Shown one piece after another: positions 32,676 to 38,666 of a stretch of 38,666 nucleotides of DNA. Location of the stretch: NCBI GenBank assembly GCA_003838065.1, contig QZAC01000164.1:1-38666 (forward strand). Direction: 5' to 3'. The notes below the pieces were generated by a model, which saw only the letters and a list, made by a program, of their open reading frames with translations, made no database searches and was not told the DNA's origin. The translations under genes and the position numbers were made by a program. The stretch is from Methanocalculus sp. MSAO_Arc2 (lineage in GTDB: Archaea > Halobacteriota > Methanomicrobia > Methanomicrobiales > Methanocorpusculaceae). Each line of letters opens with the position of its first letter. Within the stretch, counting starts at the first letter, position 1.

Positions 32676-33326
32676 ATGCATCATATCGACGTCCATATGG
32701 AGAAGGACATATTCAAAGGGAACACCCGTCTTGCTGATGCAAATGCCAAACACCTTCAGGAGCATGGTGTCAGGGCATTTGATCTGCTCGGAGCTATTGG
32801 CTCTGGAAAGACTGCGCTCATAGAGAATCTGGTGCCACTTCTATTAAAACGGGGACTTCGTCCAGGAGCCATAGCCGGCGATGTCTATGGTGACGATGAC
32901 TTCCAGCGTATCATCAGAACAGGTATTCCCGCATACAATGCAAATACAGGCAAAGAGTGTCATCTGGATGCACATCTTGTTCAACATGGCCTTGAACACC
33001 TCCCGCTTGACGACATTGACATCCTCTTCATCGAGAACGTCGGGAATATGGTGTGTCCCACAGACTTTCAGCTCGGTGCAGAAAAGAGGATCATCGTCAT
33101 CTCTTCAACCGAAGGTGATGATGTCGTCAATAAGCACCCGATGATGTTTCGGAGCGGGGATATCGCCATTATTAACAAAGTTGATCTGGCCCCGCTTATC
33201 GGATCAGATCTCGTGCGGATGGAAAAGGATATCCGAAGATACAACCCAGAAATGCCTGTATTTCGAACGAACCTTAAAACTGGAGAAGGCACAGAGGAGC
33301 TACTTGATGCAATTCTTGCAGAATGA
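32676..33326 (+). CDS. hypB: Hydrogenase nickel-incorporation GTPase HypB
   Basis: HypB is the GTPase that works with HypA to load nickel into [NiFe] hydrogenases, used here presumably for the F420- and methyl-viologen-reducing enzymes. The 216-aa protein has P-loop GAIGSGKT (39-46), nickel ligands C95, H96 and C127 in the same positions as in the Methanocaldococcus enzyme (GKECHLDAH, NMVCP), and NKVD for guanine. There is no long histidine-rich tail, only a few His at the N-terminus. No hypA is adjacent. The start at ATG 32676 coincides with the predicted transcription start. Confidence 0.94.
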   Translation: MHHIDVHMEKDIFKGNTRLADANAKHLQEHGVRAFDLLGAIGSGKTALIENLVPLLLKRGLRPGAIAGDVYGDDDFQRIIRTGIPAYNANTGKECHLDAHLVQHGLEHLPLDDIDILFIENVGNMVCPTDFQLGAEKRIIVISSTEGDDVVNKHPMMFRSGDIAIINKVDLAPLIGSDLVRMEKDIRRYNPEMPVFRTNLKTGEGTEELLDAILAE

Positions 33327-33435
33327 GCGGTGGTGTCAGCCAACCCAAACTTAAATAGGGTATGCAGGTAACAATATAGAGAACTTCATCTGGGATAACC
33401 CACACACACGAAGCCATTCATAACGAGGAGAATCA

Positions 33436-33813
33436 ATGCTCTGGCAAGGACGATCAGTAAGAAAGCCATCTGGCGGACGATATCACTACGCCAATGGCAA
33501 GAAGCGCTTTGAAATCGGGAGAGCACCAGCAGAAACAATTATCGGAACCACCCGACGCCGGCTCATCCGCACACGGGGAGGGAACAGCAAGGTGCGCGCA
33601 CTCCGATGCGAACATGCCTCAGTCTCTGACAGAAAGACTGGCATCACAAAGAAGGTTTTAATCGAAAAAGTAGAGACAAATACAGCAAACCCAAACTATG
33701 TCAGAAGAAATCTCCTTACAAAAGGGGCAATCATCCGGACAGAGATCGGGCGCGCCCAGATCATCTCCCGTCCCGGGCAGGACGGAACAGTAAACGCAGT
33801 CCTGATTGAATAA
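33436..33813 (+). CDS. rps8e: Ribosomal protein S8e
   Basis: A 125-aa small-subunit protein shared by archaea and eukaryotes. It begins MLWQGRSVRKPSGGRYHYANGKKRFEIGR, the S8e signature, and ends with the archaeal compact form TEIGRAQIISRPGQDGTVNAVLIE. SD GAGGAGA at 33424-33430 and a TATA-like TTAAATAG near 33352 give a leader of about 60 bases. A T6 run (33826-33831) probably ends the message. The 235-base gap after it holds no gene I can support. Confidence 0.96.
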   Translation: MLWQGRSVRKPSGGRYHYANGKKRFEIGRAPAETIIGTTRRRLIRTRGGNSKVRALRCEHASVSDRKTGITKKVLIEKVETNTANPNYVRRNLLTKGAIIRTEIGRAQIISRPGQDGTVNAVLIE

Positions 33814-34048
33814 ATCAATACAACCTTTTTTCGATCCGTTCAAAGAGAGATCATTTTCGCAAGTAGTATACTGCTCAAGATCATTCCGGTCTTCACAGCT
33901 GGATGTCCACGCCTTCATTTCTGGGTAGGTGAAAAAACCATTGCTTTCATACCCCACAAGTGGTATCTCTGACCAGAGTTCTATTATCGCATAAAGATGG
34001 CATGAAGGGATAGAGTTTTTGCCATGTATCATCCCATATACGAGTATT

Positions 34049-34471
34049 ATGCGTCGCATCTCCTACCAGTTTCCAAATCGCTATGATCTTGTATTTGATC
34101 ATCCGGTGCCCTTCTCCCGGGCAATTTCATCAATCTGCGGGATGAATGGGAAACAGACAAACTTCAGAACAGATATGGGACTCTTTAAGCGTGAAATGAA
34201 AGTCGATATTGCCTCAGAAAAAACCGGGTTTGAGCCGGTCAGAACAGACACGGAGTTTGTCTCCGGAATAAGTGAGCGCGCTGACTTTACATTGAGAATC
34301 AATGATACCCTCCTCAAAGGTGAAGGCCGTTATCCTGCAGCTGAGTATACATTTCTGCTCCGTATCGATGATAGAGGAAACAGTATAGAATGCTTCATCG
34401 TCCAGCAGGGGAGATCAGGAGAGATCGACTCGCTGGATTTGAAAAATATGCTTAAAGGTGTACTTGAGTGA
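34049..34471 (+). CDS. Unknown archaeal protein coupled to DUF2240 gene
   Basis: I do not recognise this 140-aa protein. It lacks membrane helices and a signal peptide; strands alternate with basic patches (RRISYQFPNRYDLVFDHP, FRTDMGLFKREMKVDIA, DFTLRINDTLL, YTFLLRIDDRGNSIECFIV), suggesting a beta-rich soluble fold, and it ends in a helix. The start at ATG 34049 is chosen because an upstream TTG frame adds no recognisable sequence; no clear SD. Its stop overlaps the GTG start of the next gene, so the two are translated together and probably act together. Confidence 0.7.
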   Translation: MRRISYQFPNRYDLVFDHPVPFSRAISSICGMNGKQTNFRTDMGLFKREMKVDIASEKTGFEPVRTDTEFVSGISERADFTLRINDTLLKGEGRYPAAEYTFLLRIDDRGNSIECFIVQQGRSGEIDSLDLKNMLKGVLE

Positions 34472-34947
34472 GCCTGAAGAGAGTTATTGCCGCAGCCTTC
34501 AAGCATCTCCGAAAAGAACGTCTTCAAAAGGTAGAATTCATCTATTACATCTCAATAGACAGAAAATGGATGAATAAAGATCAGGCTGCGCACCTCCTGG
34601 AGCTGGCACAGAAAGAAGGTCTGATAGCAAAGAGTAATGGAACATGGATTCCGACGTTCGATCCTGCCGGGGTAGACATCCCACTAGGTTTTAAGCCTTC
34701 TGCAGATATCTTTCGGAAAAAAGACACGATCGAACAGGTTGTCGAAGATATTGCACAAAAAACAGGCATTGACCAGAAATCGATCTATGCAGAAATGAAT
34801 ACTATTATCCAGGACTGCTTTCACGGCAAACTGAGGCCCGAGGCAGCAGTTACGATCCTCGCGCGGCGATACCGGGTTCCGTATGGAAGGTATACAAAGG
34901 ATCTGTTCGATCAGCTAACTAAAGAAGAACATACTATCGAGACGTAA
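34468..34947 (+). CDS. DUF2240-family protein
   Basis: A 159-aa archaeal protein. It begins with GTG (MSLKRVIAAAFKHLRKERLQKVEFIYYISIDRKWM) and the N-terminal 65 residues look like a winged helix, the usual start of DUF2240. A linker with GVDIPLGFKPSADIF follows, and a C-terminal helical domain (TIEQVVEDIAQKTGIDQKSIYAEMN to VTILARRYRVPYGRY) resembles nucleic-acid-binding regions. The function is unknown; a DNA- or RNA-related role is inferred. It overlaps the preceding unknown gene and converges on rps6e. Confidence 0.82.
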   Translation: MSLKRVIAAAFKHLRKERLQKVEFIYYISIDRKWMNKDQAAHLLELAQKEGLIAKSNGTWIPTFDPAGVDIPLGFKPSADIFRKKDTIEQVVEDIAQKTGIDQKSIYAEMNTIIQDCFHGKLRPEAAVTILARRYRVPYGRYTKDLFDQLTKEEHTIET

Positions 34948-34961
34948 TATTCAAAAAAAGG

Positions 34962-35363
34962 TTAATTGGCTTTTGTCTCCTCTTTGACACCGAATATCTC
35001 ATCAAGAGGAGTATTGCCATATTCAACAATTTTGACATTTACCTGAACAAATTCTGTTGTTATCTCAGATCCGCGAACGGTCTTTCGTCTCCGCTCACCA
35101 TCCTTTGTCGGGTGAAAACCAACTCCACCTCCAAGAAGGAGCCTCCGTCGGGCTGATCCCGGAAGACCTTTGCGTGCGGGAATACCTGTCCTGTCACTGC
35201 CGCCGGTAATCTCAACTGTATACCCGCCAAGGCCGATAGCATTACCATCGATCTGCGATGAGATCGGCTTTCCGATAAAGGCACCTGCCGCACCCCCGGT
35301 AGCCACTGTATTATACGAGCGGCCTGTTCTGGGGTCAGAAACTACTATTTTAAAGTCTACCAA
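34962..35363 (-). CDS. rps6e: Ribosomal protein S6e
   Basis: A 133-aa small-subunit protein of the S6e family: VVSDPRTGRSYNTV, IGKPISSQIDGNAIGLGGYTVEITGGSDRTGIPARKGLPG and RRRLLLGGGVGFHPTKDGERRRKTVRGSEIT are all family signatures. The start codon is TTG (35363), with GGAG about 10 bases upstream. It follows infB on the same strand after 68 bases, so the two may share a transcript. Confidence 0.95.
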   Translation of the reverse strand: MVDFKIVVSDPRTGRSYNTVATGGAAGAFIGKPISSQIDGNAIGLGGYTVEITGGSDRTGIPARKGLPGSARRRLLLGGGVGFHPTKDGERRRKTVRGSEITTEFVQVNVKIVEYGNTPLDEIFGVKEETKAN

Positions 35364-35431
35364 ATTGAAACAACTCCTCGTATCTATTCCGAATCAGAAG
35401 TACCCATACTATTTGCCGCTCCCGGTTAATA

Positions 35432-37207
35432 CTACTTGCCCCAGAAGGGACTCTCTTTTCTCCTGATCATGGTATATTCTGAAAGCGCCTCCTGGGAACT
35501 GATATTGAGATGTGAAAGCATCTCACGTTCAAGCACCTTAACATGCCGTTCAGGGATCATGACATAGAGAACATCACCAACGTTTATCTGCCTCCCAACA
35601 GTCGGCCCCTCGATCGAAACTGCCACCTCCATTCCCTCCTTCGCCTCATTGACCGTTTCACCTTTATCCTGTATCATCTTGAGCGTCCCTACCAAGCGAC
35701 CATCCATTGTCATCAAGTCAACCTTCGGGCGGAGGAGACCTCCAAGAACCCGGACACCGACAACCGCCGGGCCGCTCTGCCGGAAGATACAGTCAGGGAG
35801 GATCTGGATCTTGGCAGGCATGATAACAGCCTCGAATTGCTGCGCCTCACGCCGCCTGATTTCTTCATCCCGCCACTCGACATACTCGTCGATCACACGG
35901 TAGATAATATTTTCCGAGAAGACCGCGATATCAGAGTAACGGGGATCCTTCAGCATCTCGGCTGCATCAGGGAGGATATCAGTATTAAAACAGAGGATGG
36001 CTTTATGGAGAGGGTCACGCATTGTCTCAACCTCGATGATATCATGACGTGACACCGGGCCAACATCCGCGCGCATGATATCGATCCCCTTGGCCTCCAG
36101 CTCCTTTGAGAGTGCCTCAAGCGCCCCGATAGTATCTGCCTTGATACTTATTCCAAGGCCTGATAAGGTGATGTTTACGGACTGCATCTCGGCCTCGATT
36201 TCATCTATGATCTTCTGGCGGTCCCCCTTTATGACACGGAGAGGGGAACCTGATATCACGTCATCCAGGTTTGGAGCAGATACCTTGATTCCAGCTGCAG
36301 CAGTCACCGACTTCACCCGTTCAAACTTCTCTTCGATTAAAATCTCCTTCATGGGCCTTGGCTTTAAAAGAGATCTGATTTTTGTCACGATGCACCCTCT
36401 TGAACCGGCAACTGCACATTCATCACCAACCGAGAGTGTGCCATCATACAGGATCAGATCCAGGGTCACCCCAAGGCCGCGCTCCTCTTTCACCTCAAGT
36501 ACCGTCCCCTGTCCGGGACCATCGACACTGATCCTGAGCGATTCGGTCAGGTACCGCTGGGCAAGGCCGATCATCACCATCAGAAGATCAGGCACACCTT
36601 CCCCGGTGATGCCCGAGACCGGGACAATGGCAATGTTTCTTGAAAAATCACGGACGCGGTCGTAGCGTTCCGAGTTGAACCCGAGGTCAGAGAGCGAACC
36701 GACAAGTTCATACAACCGGGTCTCGAGGATCCCCTGAACGCGCTCGTTTTGTCCGGCATAGGTCTCCTGGAACGGCTTGTTCTCATGAACCCGCCACCCC
36801 GGTATCCTGTCTACCTTGGTTGCCGCGATGACAAACGGAGTCTTGCTGTTTTTCAGTATCTGGAGGGCTTCCAGGGTCTGTTGTTTAAACCCCTCGTTGA
36901 TGTCGACAACGAGTATCGCAATCTCGGCAAGTGCCCCACCACGTGCGCGAAGTGTGGTGAAGGCGCGGTGGCCGGGTGTGTCAATGAATAGGAGGCCTGG
37001 TATACGAATATCAGTTTTTTTGGAGATCCCGCTCATTTTTTGTATTGACTCTATGGGTATCAGGGTTGCTCCGATATGCTGGGTGATAGCTCCTGCTTCA
37101 GAAGCTACAACCCGCGAGCCCCTGATCAAATCCAGCAGTGATGTCTTCCCGTGATCCACATGTCCAAGTACGCAGACGATCGGTGTTCTGATATTGTTCT
37201 TTGCCAT
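35432..37207 (-). CDS. infB: Translation initiation factor IF-2 / aIF5B
   Basis: The archaeal-type GTPase that joins ribosomal subunits and places the initiator tRNA. The 591-aa protein has G1 GHVDHGKT (15-22), G3 DTPGH (76-80) and G4 ATKVD (about 130); domain II with TVLEVKEERGLGVTLDLILYDGTL; domain III; and the C-terminal domain IV with VVGVRVLGGLLRPKVDLM. There is no intein and no long N-terminal extension, as expected for archaea. Upstream on the minus strand a TATA-like ATATTAATA (about 37287-37295) precedes it. The gene is followed by rps6e. Confidence 0.96.
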   Translation of the reverse strand: MAKNNIRTPIVCVLGHVDHGKTSLLDLIRGSRVVASEAGAITQHIGATLIPIESIQKMSGISKKTDIRIPGLLFIDTPGHRAFTTLRARGGALAEIAILVVDINEGFKQQTLEALQILKNSKTPFVIAATKVDRIPGWRVHENKPFQETYAGQNERVQGILETRLYELVGSLSDLGFNSERYDRVRDFSRNIAIVPVSGITGEGVPDLLMVMIGLAQRYLTESLRISVDGPGQGTVLEVKEERGLGVTLDLILYDGTLSVGDECAVAGSRGCIVTKIRSLLKPRPMKEILIEEKFERVKSVTAAAGIKVSAPNLDDVISGSPLRVIKGDRQKIIDEIEAEMQSVNITLSGLGISIKADTIGALEALSKELEAKGIDIMRADVGPVSRHDIIEVETMRDPLHKAILCFNTDILPDAAEMLKDPRYSDIAVFSENIIYRVIDEYVEWRDEEIRRREAQQFEAVIMPAKIQILPDCIFRQSGPAVVGVRVLGGLLRPKVDLMTMDGRLVGTLKMIQDKGETVNEAKEGMEVAVSIEGPTVGRQINVGDVLYVMIPERHVKVLEREMLSHLNISSQEALSEYTMIRRKESPFWGK

Positions 37208-37390
37208 CTCTGAAGAGTCCCTCCTAAAAGCCGTGACATGTTGAATAATTCCCGAAAAGTGATACTCTATAATGCAGTAGGAGTATTAATATCCTTTTGA
37301 GAACCCTGGTTGCGGTGGACCGAGACACCGGCAATGAGATAATTCCGTTAGGTTAAAGATGCTTTACCCATAATAATAAAGAGCATTTAT

Positions 37391-37463
37391 GCTAGGGTAG
37401 GGTAGCTGGACATCCTATAGGACTGTGGATCCTTTGACCCGGGTTCGAGTCCCGGCCCTGGCC
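37391..37463 (+). tRNA. tRNA-His (anticodon GTG), G-1 not encoded
   Basis: Acceptor GCTAGGG (37391-37397) pairs with CCCTGGC (37456-37462), discriminator C at 37463 as in histidine tRNAs. The anticodon loop CTGTGGA gives GTG at 37425-37427, and the T arm is CCGGG-TTCGAGT-CCCGG. The base before the acceptor is T, so the extra G-1 that tRNA-His requires is not in the gene. The 27:43 pair in the anticodon stem is T-T. Confidence 0.92.
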
Positions 37464-37593
37464 TATGCAAACTATTTTCTAAAGCCCTTTAAGAGAATTA
37501 ATAATTCTCCAATAAAAACCTCTCCGCTGTGCATCATGGGAGATCGCATTCACCCATCCGATATCTATAAGAATCAGTATGGTGTTTGAAGGG

Positions 37594-37613
37594 ATGTGAG
37601 AGATTACTCACAT
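37594..37613. promoter_or_regulatory. Inverted repeat at the cooS start site
   Basis: ATGTGAG (37594-37600), six bases, CTCACAT (37607-37613) form a perfect 7+7 repeat. A TATA-like TATCTATAAG (37562-37571) would start transcription near 37592, directly at the repeat, and the cooS SD (GGAG 37617-37620) follows. A smaller AGAATT/AATTCT repeat lies upstream near 37494-37508. It may be an operator or a 5' hairpin. Confidence 0.5.
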
Positions 37614-37629
37614 TTTGGAGTGGATGGTA

Positions 37630-38666
37630 ATGCCAGATGGTGCGAAGAAGCAAAAACCCCAGCTGATCGGCGATCGGATCGAGACCTGCGAGCTTGACCG
37701 GGCAAAGATGGCGCTCATGAACCCAAAAGTCATCAATGAAAAGATCCAGGAGCGGACAATTGATGAGCTTGCAAAAAAGATGATCGAAACCTGCCTGAAA
37801 GAAGGTATCGAAACCGTCTGGGACAGAGCCGAGATACAGGAGCCGCATTGCAAATGGTGTGTAACCGGCGTCTCATGTGCCCGCTGTACAATGGGGCCCT
37901 GCCGGATCATGCCCGACATCAACCGGGAGCGTGGAGTCTGTGGTGCCGATGCGGATCTTATCGTTGCACGAAATCTCCTTGATACGCTTGCAACAGGTGC
38001 TGCATCCCATTCAGACCATGGCAGAGAGATCGTTGAGACCCTCCTGCTCGTCGGGCGCGGGGAGTCAAGCGGGTATGTAATCACCGATCCAGAGAAACTC
38101 ATGGCAATTGCTGAAGAGTACAACATACCAATCGATCGTGAGACAACCGAAGTTGCCCATGACCTCGCCCTTGCTTTCCTTGAAGAGTTTGGAACAATAA
38201 AAGGTGAGATCGAGCTCTGCCGAAGGGCACCTGACGCCACGTATGAAATCTGGAGGGAAACAGGTATTCTTCCACGAAGTGTGGATAGAGAAATAGTTGA
38301 GTCAATGCACCGGATCCAGATGGGTGTCGGAGCCCATTATGCAAACATACTTGTTCAGGGGCTCAGAACTGCGCTTGCTGACGGATGGGGAGGATCGATG
38401 ATGGCAACCGAAGTTTCCGATATTCTCTTTGGAACACCCGTTCCCTGCGAATCACAAATCAACCTCGGTGTCCTCAAAGAAGATCATGTCAACATCGCCC
38501 TGCATGGCCATAACCCGATGCTCTCGGAGATGATCGTGCAGGCAGCTGAAAGCGATGAGATCCTGACGCTGGCAAAACATTACGGTGCTTCGGGGATCAA
38601 CCTCGTTGGCCTCTGCTGCACCGGAAACGAACTCCTGATGCGCCGCGGCATCCCGATGGCAGGCAA
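37630..38666 (+). CDS. cooS: Anaerobic carbon monoxide dehydrogenase, catalytic subunit (partial)
   Basis: The first 345 residues of a CooS-type Ni-Fe CO dehydrogenase; the gene continues past the right edge. The B-cluster cysteines are C83, C86, C91 and C104 (SCARCTMGPC, GVCGADADLIVARNL), followed by GAASHSDHGRE. The C-cluster ligand region HGHNPMLSEMI and LVGLCCTGNELLMRRG are present. D-cluster cysteines appear as a close C74-x2-C77 pair rather than the C-x7-C of CooS-II. SD GGAG (37617-37620) favours ATG 37630 over ATG 37624. It is CooS-like rather than the CdhA of the acetyl-CoA synthase complex, because no CdhA-type insertion is seen. Confidence 0.93.
   Translation, partial: MPDGAKKQKPQLIGDRIETCELDRAKMALMNPKVINEKIQERTIDELAKKMIETCLKEGIETVWDRAEIQEPHCKWCVTGVSCARCTMGPCRIMPDINRERGVCGADADLIVARNLLDTLATGAASHSDHGREIVETLLLVGRGESSGYVITDPEKLMAIAEEYNIPIDRETTEVAHDLALAFLEEFGTIKGEIELCRRAPDATYEIWRETGILPRSVDREIVESMHRIQMGVGAHYANILVQGLRTALADGWGGSMMATEVSDILFGTPVPCESQINLGVLKEDHVNIALHGHNPMLSEMIVQAAESDEILTLAKHYGASGINLVGLCCTGNELLMRRGIPMAG

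Noticed and set aside
33949..33966. Short hairpin ATACCCCAC/GTGGTAT in the gap after rps8e
   Set aside because: It has a two-base bulge and no associated gene or T run; likely chance.
33658..34059. A 133-aa minus-strand frame opposite rps8e and the gap after it
   Set aside because: Its second half is the antisense of rps8e, the cysteine-rich composition is typical of shadow frames, and no SD or family sequence is seen.
37608..38240. A 210-aa minus-strand frame opposite cooS
   Set aside because: It is the complement of a strong CooS coding sequence and has serine/arginine-rich shadow composition.
1..38666. Search by eye for CRISPR arrays, insertion sequences, integrases, att sites and long direct repeats
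   Set aside because: No spaced identical repeats, no transposase-like proteins, and tRNA genes are not followed by integrase genes or duplicated 3' ends.

Overview
The window is a continuous piece of archaeal chromosome, most likely from a hydrogenotrophic methanogen related to Methanomicrobiales. The support is gene content: fibrillarin and Nop5, Cbf5, Gar1, TFB, SRP19, aIF5B, ribosomal proteins S6e and S8e, archaeal Dph2, CofG (coenzyme F420), MfnA, archaeal-type PurS/PurQ and indolepyruvate:ferredoxin oxidoreductase. Genes are densely packed with many ATGA overlaps, and Shine-Dalgarno (SD) sites of the GGAGGTGA type occur beside several apparently leaderless starts. I assign no genus. No insertion sequence, prophage, CRISPR array or integrase was seen.

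Layout. 1-1712: a terminator-like hairpin, then flpA and nop5 (C/D-box RNA methylation). 1759-3948: two membrane transporters, CaCA-type and TctA-like. 4013-5717: hemD, cbf5, tRNA-Ser. 5838-7379: divergent hisG and hisI, with a strongly self-complementary segment just upstream of hisI. 7488-9914: an arsenic-type cluster of arsR facing a CSC permease, a small CxxC thiol protein and a thioredoxin-type arsenate reductase, with a perfect palindrome in the promoter. 10167-13931: an RDD membrane protein, cofG, purC, purS, purQ and two tandem ferredoxin:thioredoxin-reductase catalytic chains.

13939-22276 is read entirely leftward: ppsA, mfnA, hpt, dph2, a METTL5-like methylase and an MFS pump, mostly overlapping, followed by an ABC1-family kinase. 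22399-27582: serA, tRNA-Val, a pentapeptide-repeat protein, Fe/Mn superoxide dismutase behind a repeat-rich leader, an FKBP lipoprotein, two unknown proteins and tRNA-Ile. 27834-30346: iorA, iorB, tRNA-Ala. 30359-32625: gar1-tfb and srp19-PHP leftward. 32676-38666: hypB, S8e, an unknown protein with a DUF2240 protein, S6e and aIF5B leftward, tRNA-His, and the 5' part of an anaerobic CO dehydrogenase (cooS) that runs off the right edge.

Themes. Protein parts of both archaeal guide-RNA machines (C/D and H/ACA) lie here at three separate loci. Redox and oxidative-stress functions recur: superoxide dismutase, the reductase pair, the thiol protein with ArsC, IorAB, HypB and CooS. The most unusual signals are in non-coding DNA: the hisI leader structure, one TATA element centred between srp19 and hypB, palindromes at the presumed start sites of the ars, cooS and gar1 promoters, and the repeat-rich superoxide dismutase leader. 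The tRNA-His gene does not encode the G-1 base.
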